Shown: positions 1 through 8,156 of the stretch, piece by piece
How positions within the stretch are numbered: the stretch's first letter is position 1
How the letters are laid out: each line of letters begins with the position of its first letter
NCBI GenBank assembly: GCA_002507425.1
Contig: DAZU01000060.1
Location: 1-19,110 of the forward strand
DNA length: 19,110 nt
Reading direction: 5' to 3'
Source of the DNA: Euryarchaeota archaeon UBA53
Lineage (GTDB): Archaea > Thermoplasmatota > Poseidoniia > Poseidoniales > Poseidoniaceae
Notes under the pieces: model-generated
Databases searched by the model: none
The model's input: only the letters and a program-made list of their open reading frames with translations
Told to the model about the DNA's origin: nothing
Position numbers and translations under genes: made by a program

Positions 1-92
1 GAGTCATAACCACGGTATTCCAATCTGCGCAACCCTTCCAAAAGTAATGGGGCTGCGGCTCTTTTACCTATGAAGCCGAATATGCCACACAT
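1..92 (-). CDS. glmS: Glucosamine--fructose-6-phosphate aminotransferase (isomerizing), N-terminal fragment
   Basis: Only the first 30 codons are in the window; the gene runs off the left edge. The reverse-strand translation opens MCGIFGFIGKR and continues to LEYRGYDS. This is the start of the class II glutamine amidotransferase domain of GlmS: Cys2 becomes the N-terminal nucleophile after Met removal, and the RLEYRGYDS stretch is a GlmS hallmark. The enzyme transfers glutamine amide nitrogen to fructose-6-phosphate to give glucosamine-6-phosphate, the entry to UDP-GlcNAc and surface glycans. The ATG lies 9 bases after the stop of the subtilase gene, and the SD (TGAGGT) overlaps that TGA stop, so translation is probably coupled to the protease gene. 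Family identity is clear from the motif. The isomerase half cannot be seen, but RGYDS argues for GlmS over other Ntn amidotransferases. Confidence 0.9.
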   Translation of the reverse strand, partial: MCGIFGFIGKRAAAPLLLEGLRRLEYRGYD

Positions 93-101
93 CTTTTTAC
101 C

Positions 102-3100
102 TCACATCTCAATTGTTTCTGAGCAAATTGGGCAAGTCATTCTTCGCAGAGTCATGTCTTTTACTGTTAGGCTAGAACCACATGAATCACAAACAACCTC
201 CCTTTGAGGAGTTGGAATTGGAGGTAAGCCTAGTTCCACTGGTGATGGAGGAAGAGGGAGTTGTCCTGGTAATGGTGGAGGAGGTAAATTTTGTATCTCA
301 GGTAATGTTTTTTCCTCAGCAGTAACTTGGTTAGGCTTTGATACCTCAGGGTTTGATTCTTGATTTGTTGAATTCACGTTTGAGAGAGGTAGTGGTGGTA
401 GATTCCTTGTGAGGTTATCGAATATTTCTTTTGCCTCTCTATCGCTCTTGCGCTTCATTCTTCGCTCCAAGCGTTTTGAGGCAGTTCCAGCCTCAACCTT
501 CGCTTCCAACTCGGATGACAAATCCATCGATTCTTCTTCCTCCTCAAGTATGACAACAGGTGATGTTGAAACAACTATATCGTCGTCTCCATCGGTGTTT
601 ACTGCCACCAAAGGTCCAGTGTCTTCTTCTGTTAAAACCAACAACTCAAGATCGCTGCTAGATTCTGAAACCTCAATTTCTTCTTCATTCTTGTGCGATC
701 TCCTAAGATATACTACAACCATTAAAAATAAACCTACAAGAACTGCACCTAACGCCGATACTGCATATATTTTCTCTTCTCTGCTATCACCTGGAAGAGG
801 GCTCAGAAGAGTATCGATGAATGAGTCGTCATCACTATCACCTGTATCCGGGCCAAGATATGCAATTTTTATTGCACTGGCTTTACCAGAAGGAGATGAC
901 ATAATGACTATTTGATCACTTCCAATATTACCTGCACCGACAATATTACCCTCCGAAATTAAGTTTGACAAACCTATTTCCTTGTCACCTGCGTTGTATA
1001 TTCCGTATCGGGTTACAGGCCCGTAAACACCAATTTCATCATGGAATATTTTGAATTCTCCATCTCCCATCTGCATCATTACAATTTTGCTAGCTCCTGG
1101 CGATGAGATATTCGAATAATCATCAATATCCTTTGACCAGATAGAGTCCTGGATCACAGTAATTATTTCCGCAGATCTACCACTTCCCTGTATCCAAGCC
1201 GAAATCAATGTATCTTCACCATCGTGCTGGATGACTGATAGTTCAGGAGCGCTTGCATCATCACCTGCTGGCGCCTGGAAACTGAAAGGAGTTTGAGATA
1301 TTACCCCGTGAGCATAAAATAAGCCTACTCTGTCGATTCCGGTTGAGTCATCTCTCATCTCCTGATATAGAATATGAATCTCGTCCTTGCCCAATGCAAC
1401 TGCTAAAGAATCGCCATCCTGAGGTCTAATATCAATATCGGAGATTACATTCATTTTTGTTGTCCAACCAATTGATGATTTCAGATTGTTATTGTGAATC
1501 ATGAAAATATTTGTTATGTCATTCCATGAACCACCTGTCATGATGTCTCTATGGTATCCCGAGAGAACAAACTCATCGCCTCTAACAGACATATCGAATC
1601 CCCAGTAGCTTCCTTCTGATTGTTTGATTGGAGTCATAAACGAAGATACAGAACTCATATCTCCCAAAAGACCAATATTAGCCATACCAATATCAGTCAT
1701 AGTATAGCCTTGAGCGTCAGTAAATCGTTTAGACCAAGCCAATTGAACTCTACTATCATCTCTTACGATAAACGCAAACTCACCAGCCCAGTTTGCCTCG
1801 ATTAGTGTGTCGCCAGGCATACTAAGGCTTGGGGTAATTGTTCTGGCATGTAATTCACCATCTTTTGTTGTAAATAACAATCCACCACCATCAGAACGGC
1901 CACCCTTTCCAGGCATCCCAACAAACCCAAGAACTGCTTCGCCGTCGGCTGTTGGTAGGTTGGTTTTCGAACCTGCACTATATTCATCAACTATAACATT
2001 GAACCGAAGTTGTGAATACTGAGCTTCCACTCCAGTTCCTTGTAATACGACCATGTGCTCTACTACCCCAACAGTATCATGTGACGTACTAAACTGAGTC
2101 CTTGCATTTCCAGATGAACTTGTTGAACCTGGAATTAAAGAGATTCTATTGGTGCCAACTGTTGTCCAGTTATCATTCACCATTGTCTTTAATTCCACGT
2201 TGATATTTGTGGCGTCAGATTGACCTAGGTTATCTACTCTAACGTTTACTATGTATAACTCGCTTCCATCCAGACTTGGAGAGGGAATTGAATCTGAAGT
2301 AGTGATTGCTCCGCTTAGGAAACGTAAAGTAGGCTCGACAGGTCTTTCCTCTATCTCAAACTCAAATGTGTATTCGTTATCACTTTGGTCATCATTCATT
2401 TGCCCATTGGGATCGATTTTTATTGTTACATCATGCATACCTGCTTCTGTTGCCCACCACCACAAAACAACGGCTATGGTTTCTCCCTGATCGAGTCTCG
2501 TTATTTTTCCCTCACTTGGGTATGTACTTGATTCAGAGCCGGGTGCTTCCAACTTCAAGTGTAAGTCGGTTGCGTCCAAATCTCCAGTGTTTACAACGCT
2601 GAAATGAATTTCCAAGATTGTTCCGGCCACGGCCTTGCTTGCAGGTAAATCTTGGTCAAGTATCTGAACACTACCATGGAAACGTAATTCAGGTGCAGCA
2701 GGTTGATTATCAACAGTAAAAGTCCTACGAACAATATCAGATTCCGAACCGCTTGTGTTCACTAACTTTACTGATATTTTGTGAGAGCCATCATTTACCT
2801 GAGTTGAGTCCCAAGTAAAAGACCAGTCTTGCTCATCATTGCTATCCTCGTCGAAGAAATGAGCATCGTTCCACTCTTCATTGTTCACTCGATACATTAA
2901 CTTGCTAGGCTCGATTCCTTGTGCAGTTCCTGTGAAGCTTACCGTATCTGAAAGTTTTGACCCAGATGATGGGGAGCCAAATGAAACCAACATTTTCCCG
3001 ATGTATCCCCATCTAGCATCACTTGAAACTGAATCTCCATCACCCAAAGCATTGACCTCGATTACCAGAACCGTAGAGTCAATATCATACCAGTCTTCTT

Positions 3101-4997
3101 TGATTAGAACATCCAGATACCAAGAATCTGAATCTCCTCCAGCAGTAGTCCAATCCAAAAGTATCTCTTCATCAGCATCATCATAGTATTGTGTGAGTCT
3201 TACTTCAACGCTATTCCAAGGACCTGTATTTTCAATAGTGGACCCGCTAATTCTAGCTATATCACCGGCTATGAACCAAGTACCATTTTCAGGATTCTCT
3301 ATCTCAACTCCCTCGGATGTATCATTGGTGGGCGGAACAATAATTGCACCGCCACCGCTGTTGATAGGTGTGCAAGTACGGTCCAGAACGGTATCAACAG
3401 CACATGATGCATCAAGCAGTCCAAAGCCCCACTCGTCATTCCATCTATCCGAGGTATCGGAGGCGCTAGGACTTCCTTTCTCTTCACTCGAATTTCTCAG
3501 AATATCCTTTATTTCAACAGGCGTCAAACTTGAATCTGCTTGTAACATTAACGCAACCACGCCAGATACAATTGGCGTTGCCATTGACGTGCCATCTTTA
3601 GATTCATATGAATTGTCAGCTTCTGGTCTTGGACTGCCCGGGAAGGATGTACCGGTAGCTGCCTGAGCAGAGTATATCCCACTTCCGTAAGCTGTTATAT
3701 CTGGCTTTAGTTCATCCCATTCATCTTCATCATTGTCAGAATTGCGAGGCCCTGTGTTGGAATAAGATGCCATGAAGTCATCGGTTCTATTGATTGTGTC
3801 TGCATTATCAGCCGACCCTATAGTTATCGCTCCATCAGCACTTCCGGGAGAAGCGATTCTCTGTCTTCCATCATTTCCCGCCGCTACTATACAAGAAATA
3901 CCGTGGTCATATGTAGCATTGTTCACCAATCGTGCTTCAGCGCCAGTCCCATTATCTCCACTATCTTGATTGATTGGATTGCCGATAGAGCCAAATGACA
4001 TTTGGCCGATGTGAATTCCTTTAGCACCGTTTCCCCAATCAGTGTCTTTGTTATTTATCATCCACTGGATTCCATTCAAGGAATTTTGCGAGTTAGTTCC
4101 GCCACTATCTGTGAGGACCTTGACATCTACTAAGAAAGCACCTGGCGCTGCTCCGATGTGAACTCTAGAAGAGTCACCCGTTCCCAGAGCGATTCCTGCA
4201 ACGTGTGTCCCATGACCTTGGCCGTCATCAGGGTCTTGAGAACCATCAGGATTAGATGCCTGTGATGTTGCATCATAGCCTCCAACCCATTTTTGATCAT
4301 CATATGAATTTGCATCTAAATCGGGTTCGTCGTCTTCATCATCGAAATCATTGAGCGACCTATGTTCATTATCGACTCCGCTATCAAGAACTGCAATTAC
4401 AATTCCCTCGCCATCATAGCCCCTATCATAAACCGTTCCTGAATAAACATCTGAAGGCTGTATTCGTGTTGCAGGGTTAGCACTTTGCAATGTAGGATAC
4501 ATCACATTCTGCATTTCAACAACAACTACTGAATGAATAGCATGAATCTCCCACAATGCACTGACTGGGACATGATCTACTACTATCGAATCTATTGAGT
4601 CCATTACCTGGAACCATGATCCATCACCATTCCATCCATGGCTTCTGAGTATCGCCACTAATTCATCGATCTCAGACTGACCCGGGTGCCATGCATAGTC
4701 GACAATAATTGCAACCGTTTTGCGGCCATCGGCTCCCATAATCGAGGTAGTTGAAACGGATTCTTGTCCAGCGATAACTTTCTCTAAACGATCATCCATC
4801 CCATCGAAATTTTCATCCGGGCCATATGTTAACCACCATCCGTAATCCTCGGTTGAATATTTATCGCCTCTGAAGGGCATTCTGTCTACTAATATTTCAG
4901 CGGTTTCATCGTCGCTAAGAGGATTTGCCGAAGCCATGGCAGAGAAAATCGACAAGAGGAAAATACTTACCAAAAGTAATGCTTTTGAGCCCCTCAA
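102..4997 (-). CDS. Secreted, membrane-anchored subtilisin-like serine protease (S8) with Ig-like/CARDB domains and cytoplasmic zinc ribbon
   Basis: A 1631-residue protein. Residues 1-24 are a signal peptide. Residues about 90-165 resemble an inhibitory propeptide. The S8 catalytic domain spans about 185-535, with Asp205 (VLDSG), His262 (GHGTHVAG), oxyanion Asn375 (AAGNDG) and Ser471 (DGTSMATP). Two Ig-like modules follow (about 563-667 and 668-765), then two CARDB-like modules (about 770-884 and 890-1006). A region of about 1010-1400 cannot be assigned. A single transmembrane helix lies at about 1410-1430. The tail inside the cell is acidic, then basic, then proline-rich, and ends in a four-Cys zinc ribbon (Cys1603, 1606, 1622, 1625). 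The likely role is extracellular protein degradation while tethered to the cell. The start is TTG: the signal peptide begins right there, and GGTGG sits 6 bases upstream. The catalytic assignment is certain; the domain borders are estimates. Confidence 0.95.
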   Translation of the reverse strand: MRGSKALLLVSIFLLSIFSAMASANPLSDDETAEILVDRMPFRGDKYSTEDYGWWLTYGPDENFDGMDDRLEKVIAGQESVSTTSIMGADGRKTVAIIVDYAWHPGQSEIDELVAILRSHGWNGDGSWFQVMDSIDSIVVDHVPVSALWEIHAIHSVVVVEMQNVMYPTLQSANPATRIQPSDVYSGTVYDRGYDGEGIVIAVLDSGVDNEHRSLNDFDDEDDEPDLDANSYDDQKWVGGYDATSQASNPDGSQDPDDGQGHGTHVAGIALGTGDSSRVHIGAAPGAFLVDVKVLTDSGGTNSQNSLNGIQWMINNKDTDWGNGAKGIHIGQMSFGSIGNPINQDSGDNGTGAEARLVNNATYDHGISCIVAAGNDGRQRIASPGSADGAITIGSADNADTINRTDDFMASYSNTGPRNSDNDEDEWDELKPDITAYGSGIYSAQAATGTSFPGSPRPEADNSYESKDGTSMATPIVSGVVALMLQADSSLTPVEIKDILRNSSEEKGSPSASDTSDRWNDEWGFGLLDASCAVDTVLDRTCTPINSGGGAIIVPPTNDTSEGVEIENPENGTWFIAGDIARISGSTIENTGPWNSVEVRLTQYYDDADEEILLDWTTAGGDSDSWYLDVLIKEDWYDIDSTVLVIEVNALGDGDSVSSDARWGYIGKMLVSFGSPSSGSKLSDTVSFTGTAQGIEPSKLMYRVNNEEWNDAHFFDEDSNDEQDWSFTWDSTQVNDGSHKISVKLVNTSGSESDIVRRTFTVDNQPAAPELRFHGSVQILDQDLPASKAVAGTILEIHFSVVNTGDLDATDLHLKLEAPGSESSTYPSEGKITRLDQGETIAVVLWWWATEAGMHDVTIKIDPNGQMNDDQSDNEYTFEFEIEERPVEPTLRFLSGAITTSDSIPSPSLDGSELYIVNVRVDNLGQSDATNINVELKTMVNDNWTTVGTNRISLIPGSTSSSGNARTQFSTSHDTVGVVEHMVVLQGTGVEAQYSQLRFNVIVDEYSAGSKTNLPTADGEAVLGFVGMPGKGGRSDGGGLLFTTKDGELHARTITPSLSMPGDTLIEANWAGEFAFIVRDDSRVQLAWSKRFTDAQGYTMTDIGMANIGLLGDMSSVSSFMTPIKQSEGSYWGFDMSVRGDEFVLSGYHRDIMTGGSWNDITNIFMIHNNNLKSSIGWTTKMNVISDIDIRPQDGDSLAVALGKDEIHILYQEMRDDSTGIDRVGLFYAHGVISQTPFSFQAPAGDDASAPELSVIQHDGEDTLISAWIQGSGRSAEIITVIQDSIWSKDIDDYSNISSPGASKIVMMQMGDGEFKIFHDEIGVYGPVTRYGIYNAGDKEIGLSNLISEGNIVGAGNIGSDQIVIMSSPSGKASAIKIAYLGPDTGDSDDDSFIDTLLSPLPGDSREEKIYAVSALGAVLVGLFLMVVVYLRRSHKNEEEIEVSESSSDLELLVLTEEDTGPLVAVNTDGDDDIVVSTSPVVILEEEEESMDLSSELEAKVEAGTASKRLERRMKRKSDREAKEIFDNLTRNLPPLPLSNVNSTNQESNPEVSKPNQVTAEEKTLPEIQNLPPPPLPGQLPLPPSPVELGLPPIPTPQREVVCDSCGSSLTVKDMTLRRMTCPICSETIEM

Positions 4998-5007
4998 GTA
5001 TTTCCAC

Positions 5008-5022
5008 CCGCCCTACGGGCGG
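5008..5022 (-). promoter_or_regulatory. GC-rich hairpin next to the subtilase ribosome binding site
   Basis: CCGCCC and GGGCGG form a perfect 6-bp stem with a 3-base loop. On the minus strand this lies in the 71-base gap between the rhomboid stop and the subtilase TTG start. Its 3' arm abuts the GGTGG Shine-Dalgarno of the subtilase. It could slow translation of the protease by hiding its ribosome binding site, or mark the end of the rhomboid transcript. No T-run follows on the minus strand, so a bacterial-type terminator is not supported. Confidence 0.4.
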
Positions 5023-5068
5023 TTTGCATAACACATGAACCTTGGGTGGGAACGAGCCCATATGAGGC

Positions 5069-5968
5069 TCAAGGCCATCTAAGATGAGAGGATTCAGATA
5101 CGCATCGCACTCTCATCTTCTTGACCTCCAAAACTCCACCACACACTGGACAGAACGCTCTATCTGCAATCTCTTCCAACCATGCTTGCCTTGTTTCAAT
5201 AAACTCTCCTTCTGTTCTCAATCTCTCGACCAAATCATCTACACCTTCAAATGGGTTACCTTCGGGAATTTCTTCAAGTTTGTAATCTCCCTCCCATTCG
5301 ATACCTTTCTTAAGTATTGGAAGAGTTGCATATGCTAGAATGAAACCACCGAAATGAGCTATATGTCCTATATTGCTGATTTCATTAAGCCCATATACCT
5401 GCCAAGCTTTGTATATCTCGAATCCAAAATAGAATAATGCGATAAACTGAACAGGCCACTTCCGAATCAAAATTAGAGGAAAAAATACCTCATCATTTGG
5501 CCAGCCACTTAAGTAGGCGCCCAATATTCCAAATGCAGCACCAGATGCCCCCAAAGCAGGAGTGATTGATTCTAGATTCAATAACGTCCATGCGACAGAG
5601 CCTCCTAGAAGCCCGACCATGTATGAAATAAGCCATCTCACCCTTCCTAAACGGTCCTCAAGAGGTATACCTACCAAGGCAATAATCAAAATATTTCCAA
5701 GGACATGAAGGGGGTTTGAGTGAACAAAACCACTAGTAATCAGTGTATGAAAATGACCATCCGTAACAAGGGCTGGAACAAGATATAACCTTAACCGAAG
5801 TTCGATGACCTCACCAAAGTTTAGGAATCCACCCCATAAAAATTGGACAATATATCCGAACAATAGTGACAGGACCATGCCCAAAGCAACAGATGTTTGT
5901 TGAGACCACGCCCATGCTAATGGACCTATTATCGCCACAATCCATAGTGCAAAGAAAAACTCCTGCAT
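5069..5968 (-). CDS. Rhomboid family intramembrane serine protease with C-terminal zinc knuckle
   Basis: A 299-residue polytopic membrane protein. The rhomboid core (about 60-220) has the oxyanion residues His88 and Asn92 (FVHSNPLHVLGN), the L1-loop motif EDRLGRVRW, the catalytic serine Ser142 in LGASGAAFG, and the catalytic histidine His205 in IAHFGGFILA. An extra hydrophobic segment or two sits at the N-terminus (about 1-47). A C-terminal extension of about 80 residues is hydrophilic and ends with CPVC at 273-276, then Cys289 and His295, which looks like a zinc knuckle. Rhomboids cut single-pass membrane proteins inside the bilayer. The next gene downstream on the same strand encodes a single-pass anchored subtilase, an attractive but unproven substrate. 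The start was taken at MQEFFF; no strong SD was seen. Confidence 0.93.
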   Translation of the reverse strand: MQEFFFALWIVAIIGPLAWAWSQQTSVALGMVLSLLFGYIVQFLWGGFLNFGEVIELRLRLYLVPALVTDGHFHTLITSGFVHSNPLHVLGNILIIALVGIPLEDRLGRVRWLISYMVGLLGGSVAWTLLNLESITPALGASGAAFGILGAYLSGWPNDEVFFPLILIRKWPVQFIALFYFGFEIYKAWQVYGLNEISNIGHIAHFGGFILAYATLPILKKGIEWEGDYKLEEIPEGNPFEGVDDLVERLRTEGEFIETRQAWLEEIADRAFCPVCGGVLEVKKMRVRCVSESSHLRWP

Positions 5969-5979
5969 GTAATGGCCGA

Positions 5980-6011
5980 AGAGACGGGGGTTTGAAGCCC
6001 ATGCGGTCTCT
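5980..6011. promoter_or_regulatory. Nested inverted repeat in divergent intergenic region
   Basis: AGAGAC (5980-5985) and GTCTCT (6006-6011) are perfect inverted arms. Inside them GGGTT (5988-5992) and AGCCC (5996-6000) can pair with one G-T wobble. The element fills most of the 54 bases between the rhomboid start (5968, minus) and the ccmA start (6023, plus). Both promoters must lie here or inside the neighbouring genes. No clear TATA box was seen, so an operator role is only a suggestion. Confidence 0.3.
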
Positions 6012-6022
6012 CGCTTGAAACA

Positions 6023-7198
6023 ATGGGAATAATTGAGATATCCGAGATTACTGTCTTCAGGGGCAGAAATAAAGTATTGGAAAACTTCTCATTATCGGTT
6101 AATGGAGGCGAAGTTGTCTGCCTTGCAGGGGAAAATGGATGTGGAAAATCAACTGTTATTGAAGCAGCATCTGGATTGATTTCTCTTGAAAATGGGTCCA
6201 CAAAGATAAGGGGGCAATTAATTCGAGATTCAGATGGTAGGAGAGGTAGAACTACTTTCGGCCTTTGTCTACAAGACGATTGTGTTATGGGTGACGAATT
6301 AGTTGGAGAGCGAATAATGGATTCTGCCATGAAAAATTTTGATGTATCCCCCTTACTAAGGGATTGGAATTTACAGCACAGAGAACATGATAGAGTGGCA
6401 ATGCTATCAGGAGGACAGAGAAGGAAAGTAGCTGCAATCAGTGGAATTGTTCCTGCCTTGACATCGAATGAACCTCTTGCGATTCTATTAGATGAGCCGG
6501 ATAGCGGGCTGGACAATAAATCAACAGAACTTCTATCTAAGAATCTCAGAAATCTGGCAGCTGGTGGCCATGCGATTTTAGTTGCTAGCCATGATTCTGA
6601 AATAATTAAAAATGCGAACAGAGTAATACGCTTCCCGTTTGATGTTGAAGAACAAAACCCGCCTGAAGGTAAATTTATGAGTATTGAAACAGGCTCGACA
6701 AGGAAACCACTGATTGGTCATAGACTAAACCTACGAACTTTGTGCGGTTTATCTAACAATGGCATCGCAGGGTTATTGACTCTTGGTGCTATGATTGCAT
6801 TATTCGATGTAAGTGGACTAAGTGGTAAAACGCAAATCGGTTTCATAATGGCTCCTGCTTTAGCAGCGGGATTGTGTGGAAATCCGATTAATAGATTGCT
6901 AATGGAAAACAGATCTCATGCCTGGTGGATTACAAAATCACCAATACTACCTAACTCTATATTCCACTCACTGATTTTATATCTCGCAATCACTTTGATG
7001 GCAGCAATAGTTTCAGACAATGTAGTTGTTGCAGTAATAATATGCGGAGGTATATTAGGAGTGTTTACTGAAATGACAATGTCCATAATCACCCAATCAA
7101 CCCTCAACCTTTCACGCCCTAATGCAGTCATGATTCGATTATTAACACCAATACTCATACTTCCGTGGGCTGTTGTAGTTGACAATCTAACAACGTGA
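6023..7198 (+). CDS. ccmA: Heme exporter ATPase CcmA fused to a short CcmB-like membrane domain
   Basis: A 391-residue protein. Residues 1-210 are an ABC ATPase with Walker A GENGCGKST (36-44), Q-loop Gln84, signature LSGGQ (128-132), Walker B LAILLDEP (152-159), D-loop SGLD and H-loop His190. This is the size of a stand-alone CcmA (about 200 residues). Residues 240-391 hold about four or five hydrophobic segments (about 247-265, 268-284, 312-330, 332-356, 368-388). The pattern RLLMENRSHAWWITKSPIL followed by a late LLTPILILPW recalls the ABC-2 type permease CcmB, but the domain is about 150 residues against about 220 and lacks the last helix or two. Its place immediately before ccmC and a ccmD-like gene supports a role in cytochrome c maturation (System I). 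No SD precedes the ATG, so the transcript may be leaderless. The CcmB relationship is inference; other ABC-2 permeases are possible. Confidence 0.8.
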   Translation: MGIIEISEITVFRGRNKVLENFSLSVNGGEVVCLAGENGCGKSTVIEAASGLISLENGSTKIRGQLIRDSDGRRGRTTFGLCLQDDCVMGDELVGERIMDSAMKNFDVSPLLRDWNLQHREHDRVAMLSGGQRRKVAAISGIVPALTSNEPLAILLDEPDSGLDNKSTELLSKNLRNLAAGGHAILVASHDSEIIKNANRVIRFPFDVEEQNPPEGKFMSIETGSTRKPLIGHRLNLRTLCGLSNNGIAGLLTLGAMIALFDVSGLSGKTQIGFIMAPALAAGLCGNPINRLLMENRSHAWWITKSPILPNSIFHSLILYLAITLMAAIVSDNVVVAVIICGGILGVFTEMTMSIITQSTLNLSRPNAVMIRLLTPILILPWAVVVDNLTT

Positions 7199-7204
7199 AC
7201 ATTG

Positions 7205-7217
7205 AATAAATAAATAG
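7205..7217 (+). promoter_or_regulatory. Possible TATA element before ccmC
   Basis: The sequence AATAAATAAATAG lies 13-25 bases before the ccmC ATG in the 31-base gap after the ccmAB fusion gene. It would suit an archaeal TATA box driving a leaderless or near-leaderless ccmC transcript. No good SD precedes ccmC, which fits. It could also be a chance AT-rich stretch. Confidence 0.3.
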
Positions 7218-7229
7218 CGTGGGACATGC

Positions 7230-7928
7230 ATGAACATCAAAGGAGAGGTTGTTGTTTTAGTTGGCCTAGCGGGGGCTAGCTTAACTCTCTGCCTCGCGTT
7301 TCTTTGGGTTCCTTCTGTTTCCACTGTAGCTTTCTCCTCACCTGAATCCCAACGCATATTCTACTGGCATGTTCCCAGTGCATGGGCCGCAATGATGGCA
7401 AATGCAATGCTTTTCGTGGGCTCAACTGTTTGGTTCTTCAAGAGGAAAGACTGGGCTTGGAGACTGCATGTGGCTAGTAGTGAGGCAGCACTTGCCACCG
7501 GCCTAATGGTGATTTGGTCAGGCTGTATTTGGGGAACTGCAGAATGGGGAGTCCCTTGGGATTGGACTGATGTTCGCCTGAATACTTTTGCGATGCTTAC
7601 TTTACTAGCATTATTTATTGTTCTAGGTAGAAGATCTCAGCCCGATGGAGTTGAAACACGGGATACGTTTTGCACCTTTGGGATGTATGGTTTCATTCTT
7701 GTTCCTTTTACATACATTTCAACCAGACTATGGCAAATTAGGCACCCTGGCCCTGTGATGGCTACTTCAAAAGGATCTATTGATTGGGACATGAGGATTG
7801 TTTTGTATTGTGGAGCATTATCGTTTTTAGCAATAATCTCAGGCTACATTATATCTGGTATGCGATTAGCGCAACTTGAAATGCGTCTTGAGAAGATTCA
7901 AACAAAGTATGACGAGGTGACAAAATGA
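7230..7928 (+). CDS. ccmC: Heme-handling membrane protein CcmC
   Basis: A 232-residue protein with six predicted transmembrane helices. It shows the CcmC/heme-handling signature: a conserved His in YWHVPSAW (His47), a tryptophan-rich WWD-type segment WGVPWDWTDVRLN (106-118), and a second conserved His in RHPGPV (His172). In System I, CcmC presents heme through the WWD loop and the two flanking histidines and helps load the chaperone CcmE. Length (about 240 in bacteria) and topology match, and the shorter length excludes CcmF. It lies between the CcmA fusion and a CcmD-like peptide, the usual ccmABCD order. Its TGA stop overlaps the next ATG (ATGA), so translation of the two is coupled. The CcmE and CcmF genes are not in this window. 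Confidence 0.92.
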   Translation: MNIKGEVVVLVGLAGASLTLCLAFLWVPSVSTVAFSSPESQRIFYWHVPSAWAAMMANAMLFVGSTVWFFKRKDWAWRLHVASSEAALATGLMVIWSGCIWGTAEWGVPWDWTDVRLNTFAMLTLLALFIVLGRRSQPDGVETRDTFCTFGMYGFILVPFTYISTRLWQIRHPGPVMATSKGSIDWDMRIVLYCGALSFLAIISGYIISGMRLAQLEMRLEKIQTKYDEVTK

Positions 7929-8143
7929 GTGAACTGACCCACTTAACATTGGCTTATCTCGGCATGATTGGAGCAATAGCAATATGGACTTGGACCGTAT
8001 TTTCAAGATCAAAGAAATTAGAACAAAAAATCGTTATTCTAGAAGGAATGGTGGACTCAAATACAAATGTAATAAATAGTGTAAATGACGAAATCATCTC
8101 CACCCCTGAACAAGTGGATTCTATTGATAATAAATCTGAGTGA
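7925..8143 (+). CDS. CcmD-like single-span membrane peptide
   Basis: A 72-residue protein with one transmembrane helix (about 7-26, LAYLGMIGAIAIWTWTVFS) followed by a Lys-rich segment, a short helical stretch and an acidic C-terminus. Small one-span proteins directly after ccmC are typically CcmD, which stabilises the CcmABC complex and releases holo-CcmE. The sequence itself is too short for a firm family call, and the assignment rests on position, ATGA overlap with ccmC, size and topology. The C-terminal tail is longer than in many bacterial CcmD peptides. Confidence 0.65.
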   Translation: MSELTHLTLAYLGMIGAIAIWTWTVFSRSKKLEQKIVILEGMVDSNTNVINSVNDEIISTPEQVDSIDNKSE

Positions 8144-8156
8144 TATTGGTGATTAG

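Noticed and set aside
409..915. 168-residue plus-strand frame opposite the subtilase tail
   Set aside because: Ser/Thr-rich composition is the complement of acidic codons in the subtilase; no start signal or family motif.
5054..5070. GAGCC/GGCTC inverted repeat after the rhomboid stop as a terminator
   Set aside because: Only a 5-bp stem with a 7-base loop and no T-run on the minus strand; too weak to call.
5929..6516. 195-residue minus-strand frame opposite the start of the ccmA fusion
   Set aside because: The plus-strand frame has all ABC ATPase motifs; this one has none and would overlap the rhomboid start.
7199..7229. A frameshift that would restore a full-length CcmB after the fusion stop
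   Set aside because: Only 31 bases lie before ccmC in any frame, not enough for the missing helices.
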